Assembly (NCBI RefSeq): GCF_003751605.1
Contig: NZ_RJVJ01000001.1
Span: 5,022,001 to 5,086,000 of the forward strand
Reading direction: 5' to 3'
Length of the DNA: 64,000 nucleotides
Source of the DNA: Kitasatospora cineracea
GTDB taxonomy: Bacteria > Actinomycetota > Actinomycetes > Streptomycetales > Streptomycetaceae
Shown here: positions 24,448 through 33,630 of the stretch, piece by piece
Layout of the letters: each line of letters opens with the position of its first letter
How positions within the stretch are numbered: the first letter of the stretch is position 1
Position numbers and translations under genes: made by a program
Notes under the pieces: model-generated
Database searches by the model: none
The model's input: the letters and a program-made list of their open reading frames with translations, nothing else
Told to the model about the DNA's origin: nothing

Positions 24448-25797
24448 TCAGGCGTGCTGGGGCCAGTGGTGGTGGTCGCGGTCGATGACGTAGCGGTGGT
24501 CGTGGGACCAGGCGCCGGCGGGGGTCGGGCGGGCTTCGGCGAGGTGGGGGTGGCCGGCGGGCAGGTCGGTGTGGACGTGGGGGAGGGCGTCGGGGTCGTG
24601 GCGCGGCCACAGGGCGGTGGCGCCGAGGGCGGCGGCGAGGGCGACCGCACCGAGGACGAGGGCGGTGACGGGCAGTCCGGCTCCGGCGGCGAGCCAGCCG
24701 GCCAGCGGGTAGGTCAGCAGCCAGCAGGAGTGCGAGAGGGAGAACTGGGCGGCGAACGCGGCGGGCAGGTCGGCGTCGGTGGCGGAGCGGCGGATCACGC
24801 GGCCGCCCGGGGTGAGGACGGCGGAACTCGCGGCGCCGATCAGGGCCCAGGCCGCGAGGAGGGCGGTCCAGGCGGCGGGGCCCGGTGCGGCGGCGGTGAT
24901 CGCGGCGGTGGCGGCGAGGACCGCGGGCAGGGCGAGGGCCGCGGGCAGCATGACGGCGCGGTCGCTGACCCGGGCCAGGACCCGGGGCAGGGCCAGGGCG
25001 GTGAGCATCGAGCCGGCCCCGTAGGCGCCGAGCGCGAGCGAGACGGCCCCGGCGGGGCGGTGGAAGTGCGCGCGGACCACGACGACGGTGTTGACGAAGA
25101 CGATCGCCCCGGCGGCGGCCACCGCCAGGTCGAGGGCGACCAGCGCGCGCAGGCGCGGAGTGGCCCGGAACAGGCGGGAGCCGAAGGCAGCGTTCCGGTA
25201 CGCGCCGCCGGTGCGTTCCGCCCGCGGGGCCCCGGGCAGGACGGCGGAGACGACGAGGGCGGCGGAGGCGAGGAAGCCGACGGTGGTCCCGGCGAACAGC
25301 CAGTCGTAGGGGACCAGCGCCAGCAGCACCGCCGCGAGGGCGGGGCTGAACAGCGACTCCAGGTCGTAGGCGAGCCGGGACATCGACAGGGCGTTGGTGT
25401 AGTCCCGCTCGGCCGGCAGGACCTGGGGGATGGTGGCCTGGAAGGTGGGGGTGAACGCGGCGGAGGCGGCCTGGAGCAGGAAGACCGTCAGGTAGACCTG
25501 CCAGACCTGGGTGACGAACGGCAGCGCGAGGGCGACGCCCGCCCGGGTGAGGTCCGTGGCGACCATCAGCGCCCGCCGCGGTACCCGCCCCGCCAGCGCG
25601 CCCGCGACCGGCGCGACCGCCACGTAGGCGACCATCTTGATCGCCAGCGCGGTGCCCAGGACCGCCCCGGCGTCCGCGCCCGCGAGGTCGTAGGCCAGCA
25701 GGGCGAGCGCCACGGTGGCCAGGCCGGTGCCGACGAGGGCGACGACCTGGGCGCCGAACAGGTGGCGGTAGGTGCGGTTGCGCAGCACGGAAAGCAT
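24448..25797 (-). CDS. MFS transporter with histidine-rich C-terminus, paired with ArsR regulator
   Basis: 449 aa, about twelve hydrophobic helices, MFS_1/EntS-like. Motif A-like GRVPRRALMVATDL follows helix 2. The tail after residue 410 is rich in His (LPHVHTDLPAGHPHL, SHDHRYVIDRDHHHW), suggesting metal binding. It lies downstream of an ArsR-family gene on the same strand, and a palindromic ArsR-type site lies 44 bp before the start. Metal efflux (for example Ni, Co or Zn) is the likely role, by inference from context and the His-rich tail. Confidence 0.85.
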   Translation of the reverse strand: MLSVLRNRTYRHLFGAQVVALVGTGLATVALALLAYDLAGADAGAVLGTALAIKMVAYVAVAPVAGALAGRVPRRALMVATDLTRAGVALALPFVTQVWQVYLTVFLLQAASAAFTPTFQATIPQVLPAERDYTNALSMSRLAYDLESLFSPALAAVLLALVPYDWLFAGTTVGFLASAALVVSAVLPGAPRAERTGGAYRNAAFGSRLFRATPRLRALVALDLAVAAAGAIVFVNTVVVVRAHFHRPAGAVSLALGAYGAGSMLTALALPRVLARVSDRAVMLPAALALPAVLAATAAITAAAPGPAAWTALLAAWALIGAASSAVLTPGGRVIRRSATDADLPAAFAAQFSLSHSCWLLTYPLAGWLAAGAGLPVTALVLGAVALAAALGATALWPRHDPDALPHVHTDLPAGHPHLAEARPTPAGAWSHDHRYVIDRDHHHWPQHA

Positions 25798-25840
25798 CGG
25801 CCCGTCCCCGGCTCGAAGGTGGCGTGACCCCACCAGAGTA

Positions 25841-25872
25841 ATCAACACGTGCGCATGGATGCACATGTTGAT
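25841..25872. promoter_or_regulatory. ArsR-type inverted repeat upstream of MFS gene
   Basis: A 32-bp imperfect palindrome beginning ATCAACACGTGC and ending GCACATGTTGAT, centred about 60 bp before the MFS start and just after the ArsR stop. Interrupted 12-2-12-like dyads are the usual binding sites of ArsR/SmtB proteins. It implies the MFS gene has its own metal-controlled promoter. Confidence 0.75.
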
Positions 25873-25908
25873 GCCGAAAACGGGCCGCGGGCGTCGCGGC
25901 GGGGCGGG

Positions 25909-26265
25909 TCAGTCGTGCGGGGGCAGCGCGCCGAGCTGGTGGTCGGCGACGTTCAGGGCCTCGTCGACCAGTCGGCGCAGGTGGCCGTGGCGCAGCGAGT
26001 AGACGACGTGGCGGCCGTCCCGGCGGGTGGCGACGAGCCCGGCGAGCCGGAGTTTCGCCAGGTGCTGGCTGACCGAGGGCCGGGCCGCACCCGTCGCCTC
26101 GACCAGCGTGGTGACGTCGGCCTCGCCGCGCCCCAGCCGCTCCAGCAGGGCCAGCCGGGTCCGGTCGGCGAGCAGCGCGAGGACCGCGGCGGCCGTCTCC
26201 AGGCGCTCGCCGCCGGTGTGCTGATGCGAGTGGGGGGCAGCTGCGACCTGCGCGCGGTTGTCCAT
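25909..26265 (-). CDS. ArsR/SmtB-family metal-responsive regulator
   Basis: 118 aa. The winged helix is clear: LLADRTRLALLERLGRGEAD, then VEATGAARPSVSQHLAKLRLAGLV and the wing RRDGRHVVYSL. The N-terminus carries HSHQH and the C-terminus HQLGALPPHD, possible metal ligands of the NmtR/KmtR kind (Ni/Co sensors). It lies upstream of the MFS exporter with a dyad between the two genes. Confidence 0.88.
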   Translation of the reverse strand: MDNRAQVAAAPHSHQHTGGERLETAAAVLALLADRTRLALLERLGRGEADVTTLVEATGAARPSVSQHLAKLRLAGLVATRRDGRHVVYSLRHGHLRRLVDEALNVADHQLGALPPHD

Positions 26266-26386
26266 CCGGCCATCGTAGGCCGGTTCCGGGGTACGCGGGT
26301 GCGCACACGTCGCCACGCGTCGGGCCGGGGCGCTCCCCGGGGCGCGCAGGCCGCGTCCCACGATGCCGGCGACGCCCGCCGGTGGT

Positions 26387-27472
26387 TCAAGCGGCCGGCC
26401 GGGCGCGGAACGCCGGGTAGCCGGGCAGCTCGGGCGCGTCCCACCCCGCGGCGAGTTCGGAGAGCAGGAGCCGCACGGTCGCGGTGAAGGCCGGGTGCCC
26501 GGGCAGCCGGAGCGCGCTCGTCCAGCGGTGGCGCAGCACCTGGCGGCGGGTGGGCACCGGGCGGCGGGTGCGGTGCATCGGCCCGTCCTCGGGCAGGGCC
26601 CGGCGGAGCAGGTGCAGCGTGGAGTCGACCGTCCAGACCACGGCCGCCCGGGCCATCCCGGCCTGCCAGAGCGCCTCCTCGGCGAGGTCCGGGTACCGGG
26701 TCACCACCTCGGTGCGGTACGCCTCCTCGGTCCGCCGGGCCAGGTCGGCGGGCAGCCGGTAGACGCACCAGCAACTGGAGAACGGCATCCGGCAGTAGGC
26801 GGCGGTCAGGAAGACCGACTGGTAGCCGGACGCCTCGAAGTCGAGCAGCCGCAGACCCCGCGGGGTGATCAGGTTGTTGTCGGGACAGGTGTCCCCCGGG
26901 GTGAAGCCCGGGTACCGCTCGCCGTCGGCGGTGCCGACCGCGGCGAGCTCCTCGGCCAGCCCGGGCGGGGCGGTCAGGCCGCACTCGGTGAGCAGGCCGA
27001 GGAAGGCGTCGGCGTTCTGCCGCTGCCACGGCTCGTCCTCCCAGCTCGGCAGGCCCTGGCCGTGGCGCTGCCAGAGGGCGGCGAACTCGGCGCGCCACGG
27101 CACCGAACGGGCCGCCAGGCGGCCCAGGCCGCGGGCCCACTCCAGCAGGCCGCGCTCGGCGGCCTTCGGGTCGGTGCCCAGCAGCAGGTCCGCCAGGGTC
27201 GGCGCGTCCCCCAGGTCCGCCATCACCAGCAGCCGCCGTTCGACGTCCGCGGCGAGCAGCTCGGGCCCGGCCAGGCCGAGCGAGAGTCCGGCCGCTTCGC
27301 CGGTGTACGCGCGCAGCGCCGCTGGCTCGTCCGCGAACGCCTTGACGATCACGCTGTCGCCGGTGGCCGTCCGGCAGCGCAGCACGGTGCTCCGCGAGCT
27401 GCCGCCGAGGTCGACCGGGTCCCGGAGGGGCCGGCCCAGCAGTGCGCCCGCGGCGCGGATGATCTCGTCCAT
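26387..27472 (-). CDS. Aminoglycoside phosphotransferase/kinase-like protein
   Basis: 361 aa. The APH/ChoK-type fold is suggested by VIVKAFADEPAALRAYTGEA (lysine), LLVMADLGDAPTLADLLLG (hinge), TPGDTCPDNNLITPRGL (catalytic loop, Asp retained, HGD replaced by PGD) and LLDFEASGYQ (metal-binding Asp). The replacement of the usual catalytic-loop His by Pro is notable. Substrate unknown; a resistance role should not be assumed. Upstream and on the same strand is an MFS gene, about 200 bp away. Confidence 0.72.
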   Translation of the reverse strand: MDEIIRAAGALLGRPLRDPVDLGGSSRSTVLRCRTATGDSVIVKAFADEPAALRAYTGEAAGLSLGLAGPELLAADVERRLLVMADLGDAPTLADLLLGTDPKAAERGLLEWARGLGRLAARSVPWRAEFAALWQRHGQGLPSWEDEPWQRQNADAFLGLLTECGLTAPPGLAEELAAVGTADGERYPGFTPGDTCPDNNLITPRGLRLLDFEASGYQSVFLTAAYCRMPFSSCWCVYRLPADLARRTEEAYRTEVVTRYPDLAEEALWQAGMARAAVVWTVDSTLHLLRRALPEDGPMHRTRRPVPTRRQVLRHRWTSALRLPGHPAFTATVRLLLSELAAGWDAPELPGYPAFRARPAA

Positions 27473-27668
27473 CCCGGCATCCTGCCAGCCCGCCGGCCCG
27501 GGCTCACCCGGTTTGTGCTCCGGGCCGGGCCGCACCGGCGTCCGTCACGGCACGGGCGCCCACGCGACAAGTCCCGGCGGCAGCGGGCCCGTTCGACCGG
27601 GAGTTGCCCTGCCGGGAGCTGCCGTGCGGTGCCCGCTGCTCCCGGGGGCCCGGGTGGGTTGCCGGGGA

Positions 27669-28946
27669 TCAGGCGTGCGCGTTCTCCACCGCCCGGGGGA
27701 TCTCCCCGCGTCGGGAACGTGCGACGGCCAGGCCGGCGGCGATCGCCAGGGTGACGAGGCCGAGGACGCCGACGGCGCCGGCGAGGTCGCCTGCGGGTTT
27801 GGCGGCGGCGAGCAGGAGCAGGGGGCAGACGAACTCGCCGAGGAAGAAGGCGGTGTTCCACAGGCCGGTGCCGCGGCCGCGGTTGGCGGGGGTGAGCAGC
27901 GCGACGGTGCGGTTGATCAGGGTGGGCAGCAGCATGCCGGTGCCCAGGCAGTTGACGACGGCGCCGACGACCAGGAGGGGGACGTTCCCGGCGAGGGCGA
28001 TGATGCCGAAGCCGGCCGCGCAGAGCGCGAGGGTCCAGGGGAGCAGGCGTTCGGCGTGGTCGGTGAGGCGGGTGAAGGCGGCGGCGCCGGCGACGGTGGC
28101 GGCGCTGGCGATCGCGGTGCACAGGCCGATGGTGGCGGGGGCCTCGGTGCCGAGGTCCTTGAGGAGGAAGGAGGTCTCGACGGGGATGGTGTAGAAGACG
28201 ATCGCGCCGAAGAAGGTCAGCGCGCAGGGGGCCAGCAGGCGGCGCAGCAGCGGGGCGAAGGGGGTGAGGGCGACGGTGGCCGGGGCGTTGTCGGTGCGGC
28301 GGGCGGCCGGGCGCAGCACGGTGGCCAGGAGGGGTGCGAGCAGCAGGCCGACGGCGTAGGCCCAGAACGGTGCGCGCCAGCCGGCCGAGCCGGCGGCGCC
28401 GCCGAGGGCGAAGAAGGCGGTGGCGGAGACGGCGGAGCATATCGCTTGCAGGGCGAGGTACTTCTCGCGCTGCTTGCCGCTCCAGTAGTCGCCGATGAGG
28501 GTGGTGCAGCAGGTCATGATGGCGGATTCGGCGACGCCGACCAGGGCCCGGCTGGCGATGATCGCGGGCAGTGAGTCGAGCCAGAGCGGGGCGGTGCCGA
28601 CGATCGTGTAGAGCACGGTGGCGATCACCAGCAGGCGGTGGCGGCCGAGGCGGTCGATGATCGCGCCGGCGAACGGTGCCATGACGGCGAGGGAGAGCGC
28701 GGGGACGGTCAGTGCCATCGGGGCGAGGGCGTCCACGCCGGAGACGGAGGCGAAGTGGTCCTGGAGCTTCGGGACGACCGGGGCGATCAGGACGGCGCCG
28801 AGGATCGGCAGGCAGCTGCCCGCCATCAGCAGGGTCACCGTCAGCCGGGGCCGGGCGAGGACCGGGTCCGGCGCGGGCACGTCGGTGAGCACCTGGTCCG
28901 GCGCGGGCGCGGGCGCGGGCGCGTCGGCGGGGAGGGAGGCGGGCAT
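27669..28946 (-). CDS. MFS transporter (drug/metabolite exporter-like)
   Basis: 425 aa, about twelve transmembrane helices. Motif A-like GAIIDRLGRHRLLVIATV follows helix 2, and ALVGVAESAIMTCCTTLIGDYW resembles the motif C region. The N-terminal ~30 residues are an Ala/Pro-rich extension. GGAGCGGTC lies before the ATG. It may be the first gene of a pair with the downstream kinase-like gene. The substrate is unknown. Confidence 0.85.
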   Translation of the reverse strand: MPASLPADAPAPAPAPDQVLTDVPAPDPVLARPRLTVTLLMAGSCLPILGAVLIAPVVPKLQDHFASVSGVDALAPMALTVPALSLAVMAPFAGAIIDRLGRHRLLVIATVLYTIVGTAPLWLDSLPAIIASRALVGVAESAIMTCCTTLIGDYWSGKQREKYLALQAICSAVSATAFFALGGAAGSAGWRAPFWAYAVGLLLAPLLATVLRPAARRTDNAPATVALTPFAPLLRRLLAPCALTFFGAIVFYTIPVETSFLLKDLGTEAPATIGLCTAIASAATVAGAAAFTRLTDHAERLLPWTLALCAAGFGIIALAGNVPLLVVGAVVNCLGTGMLLPTLINRTVALLTPANRGRGTGLWNTAFFLGEFVCPLLLLAAAKPAGDLAGAVGVLGLVTLAIAAGLAVARSRRGEIPRAVENAHA

Positions 28947-29200
28947 GACCGCTCCGTTCGCAGAGGAGTGGACCGCCGTCCGGGCGGGGACGGGCGCACG
29001 CGTCGGCCCGTCCCCGCCCGGACGGCGGTGGGGATGTCGGCACGGGACGCCGTGTCGGCGGGCCGGAGTGGCAGCCATCCTGTACGGAGTCGGTGGTCCC
29101 GGGGAATGGTACTGCCGATCGATTGTACGAATACCCGTCATCCGCGGGGTGGATGACGGTGCGTTCGCTCCCGGGACCGGTGCGGCTCAGACGCTGTGGG
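28947..29200. other. Intergenic region between GH5 stop and MFS start
   Basis: A perfect 9-bp hairpin (CCGTCATCC/GGATGACGG, 29135-29159) sits just beyond the GH5 stop and is a probable terminator for the cellulase transcript. Nearer the MFS gene is an AT-richer segment with ATTGTACGAAT, a candidate promoter or operator half. Confidence 0.55.
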
Positions 29201-30745
29201 TCACGGGTGCTGGGCCAGCAGGTGCGCCCGGTACCCCTGGCCGAAGGTGGCCGTCGGGGTGCCCGCCCAGTCGGTGATCAGGACGTTGCCGTTGCTGTCG
29301 CACACGCCCCACGGGTTCCAGGTCCAGGCCGAGTAGCCGACGCCGTTCCGGTCGGCCCAGGCCGTCACCTGGTCGATGTAGTCGTGGTTGCAGTTGTTCT
29401 GGCCGATCTCGGCGGCCTGGACGGGGACCTTCGCCGCGACCGCGCCGATGGTGGAGTCCCAGCAGGCGGTGGTGACGCAGCCGTTGAAGTTGTACGAGTG
29501 CCAGGAGGCGACCAGGTTGCCGGTCGGGTCGACCGGCCGGTAGGCCAGCCACTGGCTCAGGTCGTTGGTCCAGGTCAGGCCGCCGGTCAGGATCACGTTG
29601 GTGGCGCCGGTGGCGCGCACCGCGTCGACCAGCGACTGCATGCCGGCGACCGGGTAGCCGATGCCGGTGCAGGTGCCGCCGTCGCGCAGGCAGGTCCAGG
29701 CCGCGGTGGCGTCGGTGAAGCCGTTGGCGGCGTCCGGGTAGGGCTCGTTGAACAGGTCGAACAGGACCGCGTCGTTCCCCTTGAAGGTGTCGGCCACCTG
29801 GGTCCAGAACGCCGGGCTGTACTTCTGGTCGGGCATCGGCTTCTGACAGGTCGCCGCGGTGTCCGAGCAGCCCGCGCCGGAGCCGGTGTACTGGCCGTAC
29901 GTCCAGTGCAGGTCCAGGACCACGTTCATCCCGTTGGCCACCAGCAGGTCGGTGTAGTCCTTGACGGCCTGCCGGTACGCGGCGCCGGTGGTCCCGCCCG
30001 GCGGCACGTCACCGGTGCCGAGCCAGCACTCCTCGTTCAGCGGGATGCGCACGGTGTGGACGTTCCAGCTCTTCATCCCGTCGACGGTGGCCTGGTCCGC
30101 GGGGCCGTCCCACATCCCCTTGCCCTGCACGCACGCGAACTCGCCGCTGGAGCGGTTCACGCCCAGCAGGCGGTAGTTCGCCCCGGCGGCGGTGACCAGG
30201 TGGTTGCCGGACACGTGCAGCGCGGGCGCCGGGCCCGACGGCGGCGTGGTCGGGGGCGGGGTGGTCGGCGGCGGGCTGGTGGGCGGCGGGGTGCTGGGAG
30301 CGGAACCGCCGCACAGGACGCCGTTGACCGTGAAGGCCGTCGGCGCGGCGTTCGCGCCGCTGTAGCCGAAGGTGGCGGCGGGCGAGACGGTGCCGCCGGA
30401 CGGGACGCCGCCGTTCCAGGCCAGGCTGCTGACCGTCACGTCCTGGCCGGACTGGCTCCAGGTGCCGTTCCAGCCCGAGGACAGCGCCTGGTTCCCGGCG
30501 TAGGAGTAGCCGAGCGTCCAACTCGTCCACGCCGCACCGAGGTTGGTGATGGTGACGCTGGTCTGGAACCCGCTGCCCCAGTCGTTCTGCACCGAGTACG
30601 TGGCCTGGCACTGGGTCCCGGCCGCCTGCGCGGCCTGCGGCAGGACGACCAGCGAGGTCGCCGCCACCGCCAGCACGCCCGACGCGAACGCGCCGGTGAC
30701 GGCGCGAGTGCGGCGTGAGCGGAAATCGGGGAACACGAGACGCAT
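29201..30745 (-). CDS. Secreted GH5 cellulase (endoglucanase) with N-terminal CBM2
   Basis: 514 aa. Signal peptide to about residue 42 (VVLPQAAQA). A family 2 cellulose-binding module (about 43-147) is bounded by Cys and has exposed Trp in SSGWNGTWSQ. A Pro/Thr linker (about 148-175) precedes the catalytic domain, which has the acid/base in DLFNEPY (near residue 333) and the nucleophile in AAEIGQNNC (near 446), with HWTYG upstream. It hydrolyses internal beta-1,4-glucan links of cellulose outside the cell. AGGAGGGCTCC precedes the ATG. It follows the LacI gene by 74 bp, in which a hairpin lies. Confidence 0.92.
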   Translation of the reverse strand: MRLVFPDFRSRRTRAVTGAFASGVLAVAATSLVVLPQAAQAAGTQCQATYSVQNDWGSGFQTSVTITNLGAAWTSWTLGYSYAGNQALSSGWNGTWSQSGQDVTVSSLAWNGGVPSGGTVSPAATFGYSGANAAPTAFTVNGVLCGGSAPSTPPPTSPPPTTPPPTTPPSGPAPALHVSGNHLVTAAGANYRLLGVNRSSGEFACVQGKGMWDGPADQATVDGMKSWNVHTVRIPLNEECWLGTGDVPPGGTTGAAYRQAVKDYTDLLVANGMNVVLDLHWTYGQYTGSGAGCSDTAATCQKPMPDQKYSPAFWTQVADTFKGNDAVLFDLFNEPYPDAANGFTDATAAWTCLRDGGTCTGIGYPVAGMQSLVDAVRATGATNVILTGGLTWTNDLSQWLAYRPVDPTGNLVASWHSYNFNGCVTTACWDSTIGAVAAKVPVQAAEIGQNNCNHDYIDQVTAWADRNGVGYSAWTWNPWGVCDSNGNVLITDWAGTPTATFGQGYRAHLLAQHP

Positions 30746-30770
30746 GGAGCCCTCCTGGTGACGCGTCGAC

Positions 30771-30794
30771 TCCGGCGGAGGGATTTCCGCCGGA
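30771..30794 (-). terminator. Hairpin between LacI stop and GH5 start
   Basis: A perfect 9-bp stem (TCCGGCGGA/TCCGCCGGA, 6-base loop) within the 74-bp gap. It leaves too little room for a separate promoter before the GH5 ribosome site, so it may act as an attenuator or partial terminator lowering read-through into the cellulase gene, or as an mRNA processing/stability element. Confidence 0.55.
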
Positions 30795-30819
30795 AAACGG
30801 GGGAGCGGCCGGCGGACAG

Positions 30820-31839
30820 TCAGCCGTCCGGCGCGGCCGCGGTGCTGCCGCGGACGGTGAGGCGCGCGGTGTTGCCCTGGTAGGCGCGCGGGGCGCGGCC
30901 GTCGATCAGGTCCAGCAGCACCCGCGCGGTCTGCAGGCCGTACGCCTGGATGTCCCGGGACAGCGCGGTCAGGGCGGGCCGGACCAGGACGCACAGCTGC
31001 GAGTCGTCCCCGGCCAGGATGGACAGCTCGCCGGGCACCGAGAGGCCCATCTCCTGGGCGACGGTGAGCGCGGCGACGGCCATCACGTCGTTGTCGTACA
31101 GGATCGCGGTCGGCCGCCCGCGCCGGGACAGCAGCGCCCGGGTCGCCCGGCCGCCCTCCTCCGCGGTGTAGTCGGTCTCCACCACGTCGGGCTCGCCCAG
31201 GCCGTGCCGGAGCACGGCGGCGCGGAAGGCCGCGATCCGGACCCGGGTGTGGTCGAGGCCGGGCAGGCCCGCGACCCGGGCGATCCGGCGGTGGCCGAGC
31301 GCCACCAGGTAGTCCACCGAGGCGTCCACCGCGGCGGTGTCGTCGGTCCACACCGCGCCCAGCCGGGTGTCCGGCCGGGGCCGCCCGGCCAGCACGGCCG
31401 GGATGCGCAGTTCCTCGATCACCGGGATCCGGACGTCCTGCGCGTACAGGTCGGTGACCACCAGCCCGTCGATGCGCCGCTCGGCCCACCACAGGCGGAT
31501 CGCCTCGACGGCGGCCCGGTGGTCCTCGACGACCTGGAGCAGCAGCGCGATCCGCTCCCCCGACAGCTCGCGCTCCAGCCCCGAGATGAACCGCATGAAG
31601 AACGGCTCCACGCCGAGCGTGTCCGCCGGGCGGGCGAGGACCAGGCCGACGCCGTGCGCGCGCGACCCCGACAGCGACCTGGCGGCCAGGCTCGGCCGCC
31701 AGCCGATCTCGTCGGCGATCTCCATGATCCGCCGCCGGGTCTCCTCGGACACCCCCGGCCGCCCGTTGAGCGCGTACGACACCGCGCCGATCGAGACCCC
31801 GGCCCGCTCCGCGATCTCCACGATGGTGACCCGCTTCAC
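30820..31839 (-). CDS. LacI-family transcriptional regulator of the sugar-uptake locus
   Basis: 339 aa. HTH TIVEIAERAGVSIGAVSYAL followed by the hinge helix PSLAARSLSGSRA, then a type I PBP-fold sensor domain (FISGLERELSGERIALLL; RPTAILYDNDVMAVAAL). Its GTG start overlaps the stop of the upstream permease as GTGA, so it is translated with the transporter. The two near-palindromic sites between the lipoprotein and the esterase are its likely operators. The inducer is probably an imported oligosaccharide (cello- or xylo-oligomer, inferred from GH5 and esterase neighbours). Confidence 0.92.
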   Translation of the reverse strand: MKRVTIVEIAERAGVSIGAVSYALNGRPGVSEETRRRIMEIADEIGWRPSLAARSLSGSRAHGVGLVLARPADTLGVEPFFMRFISGLERELSGERIALLLQVVEDHRAAVEAIRLWWAERRIDGLVVTDLYAQDVRIPVIEELRIPAVLAGRPRPDTRLGAVWTDDTAAVDASVDYLVALGHRRIARVAGLPGLDHTRVRIAAFRAAVLRHGLGEPDVVETDYTAEEGGRATRALLSRRGRPTAILYDNDVMAVAALTVAQEMGLSVPGELSILAGDDSQLCVLVRPALTALSRDIQAYGLQTARVLLDLIDGRAPRAYQGNTARLTVRGSTAAAPDG

Positions 31840-32684
31840 TTGGTCGCCCCCCGGGTGAAGCCGTTGTAGATGAAGCGCTGGAGGAACAGGAACACCACCA
31901 GCGTCGGCACGATGACCAGCACCGCGCCCGCGCAGATGACCTCCCAGTGCGCGCCGTACGGGCCCTTGAAGTAGAACAACGAGGTGGAGACGGTGCCGAG
32001 TTCGGGCGAGGGCATGTACAGGAACGGGATGTAGAAGTCGTTGTAGACCACCACCCCCTTCACGATCACCACGGTCGCGATGGCCGGCCGCAGCAGCGGC
32101 AGGATCACCGTCCGGTAGATCCGCAGCGGCGAGGCCCCGTCGATCCGGGCCGCCTCGTCGAGCGAGACCGGGATCGCCCGCATGAACTGCAGGAAGATGA
32201 TGATCGACACGATGTCGGTGCCGGTGTACAGCGCGATCGCCGACCAGCGGGTGTTGAACAGGCCGAAGGAGTTGACGATCTGGAAGGTCGCCACCTGCGT
32301 GGTGACCCCGGGCACCAGCGAGGCCAGCAGGAACAGCGAGACCGTCAGCTTCCGGAACGGGAACCTGAACCGGTCGATCGCGTACGCGGTCATCGAGCCG
32401 ATCAGCACCGTGCCGGTGACCGAGAAGACCAGGATGAAGGCGGTGTTCCCGAACGCCCGCAGCATGTGCCCCTGGGTGAAGGCCACCTGGAAGTTGTGCA
32501 GGTTGAACCAGTCGTGCGGCGGACTCAGCGGACCGCTGTCCGCCGACTCCGGCCCGGTCTTCAACGCCGCCATCAGCACCACCGCCAGCGGCAGCAGCGT
32601 CGCCGCCGAAGCGGCCACCAGCGACAGGTACTTGGCGGCGACCGCCGAACGGGCCGCGACCCCGCGCGGAGCGTGGTTGGTCAT
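31836..32684 (-). CDS. Carbohydrate ABC transporter permease (CUT1, MalG-like)
   Basis: 282 aa, six predicted helices. The EAA loop ISLDEAARIDGAS-type sequence (PVSLDEAARIDGASPLRIYR) interacts with the ATPase. Its ATG overlaps the stop of the upstream permease by four bases, and its own stop overlaps the LacI start. No ATPase gene is present, as is normal for streptomycete CUT1 systems that share MsmK. Confidence 0.92.
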   Translation of the reverse strand: MTNHAPRGVAARSAVAAKYLSLVAASAATLLPLAVVLMAALKTGPESADSGPLSPPHDWFNLHNFQVAFTQGHMLRAFGNTAFILVFSVTGTVLIGSMTAYAIDRFRFPFRKLTVSLFLLASLVPGVTTQVATFQIVNSFGLFNTRWSAIALYTGTDIVSIIIFLQFMRAIPVSLDEAARIDGASPLRIYRTVILPLLRPAIATVVIVKGVVVYNDFYIPFLYMPSPELGTVSTSLFYFKGPYGAHWEVICAGAVLVIVPTLVVFLFLQRFIYNGFTRGATK

Positions 32685-33625
32685 ACCAGGTCGACCCCTT
32701 CGTCGGGCACGATCAGCCGCTGGATCCAGGTCGCCAGCAGGACGACGGCGAGCAGCACCACGGCGGCCGCCGAGGCCAGGCCGACCTTGTTGAACTGGAA
32801 GGCCAGCTTCACCGTCTGGATGACGAAGGTGGTGCTGCCGCCCGCGCCGCCGGTCATGATGTACGGGATCTCGAACGCGGAGAGCGAACCCGACACCACC
32901 AGCACGGCGCTCAGGCTGATGACGGGCCGGATGCCGGGCAGCACGATGTGCCGGACCTGGTGCCAGCGGTTCGCCCCGTCGAGTTCCGCCGCCTCGTGGA
33001 TCTCCCCGGGGATCGACTGGATCGCGCCGAGGAACAGCACGAAGTTCAGCCCCAGGTACCGCCAGAGCGACACCGAGGCGAGCGACCAGTTGACCAGGTG
33101 CGGATCCCCCAGCCACAGGTGGTCGCCGCGCGCCCCGAACAGGCCGAGCACCGAGTCGAGGGTGCCGCCGGGCTGGAAGAAGTACAGGAAGACGAAGCCG
33201 ATGGCGACGCCGTTGATCAGGTACGGGAAGAACAGCACGCCCTTGAAGAAGTTCCGGAACCGGACGTCGAAGCTCAGCACCGTGGCGAAGTACAGCGCCA
33301 GCACCATCTGCACCGCGCCCGACGCCAGGTAGAACAGGCTGACGAAGAAGACCTGGAACAGGTCCGGCCGGGCGAACAGCTCGGTGTAGTTGGCCTGGCC
33401 GACGAACTCCCGGTCCGGACCGAACCCGTCCCAACTGGTCAGGCTGTAGTACAGCATGTTGAGCACGGGCGTGTAGGTGAAGACCACCAGGAAGGCCAGC
33501 GGCACGGCGAGGAACAGCCACGGCGTCGCGCGCGCGAGCAGGCCGTGCCTCCCGGGACGGGCACGGGCACGGGTGCGGCTACGGCTACGGCTACGGCCAC
33601 GGGTGTGTTCGAGCAGCTCGCCCAC
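32681..33625 (-). CDS. Carbohydrate ABC transporter permease (CUT1, MalF-like)
   Basis: 314 aa, six helices. EAA loop SIPGEIHEAAELDGANRWHQ. The N-terminal tail is an Arg/Ser/Ala-rich repeat from a short CGGCTA tandem. The GTG chosen follows the lipoprotein stop by five bases; an in-frame GTG 12 codons upstream would overlap the lipoprotein. Together with the next permease it forms the membrane channel for the sugar delivered by the lipoprotein. Confidence 0.9.
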   Translation of the reverse strand: MGELLEHTRGRSRSRSRTRARARPGRHGLLARATPWLFLAVPLAFLVVFTYTPVLNMLYYSLTSWDGFGPDREFVGQANYTELFARPDLFQVFFVSLFYLASGAVQMVLALYFATVLSFDVRFRNFFKGVLFFPYLINGVAIGFVFLYFFQPGGTLDSVLGLFGARGDHLWLGDPHLVNWSLASVSLWRYLGLNFVLFLGAIQSIPGEIHEAAELDGANRWHQVRHIVLPGIRPVISLSAVLVVSGSLSAFEIPYIMTGGAGGSTTFVIQTVKLAFQFNKVGLASAAAVVLLAVVLLATWIQRLIVPDEGVDLV

Positions 33626-33630
33626 CTCGA

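Noticed and set aside
26387..27472. Aminoglycoside resistance gene
   Set aside because: Only the general kinase fold is visible and the catalytic-loop His is replaced, so no resistance role can be claimed.
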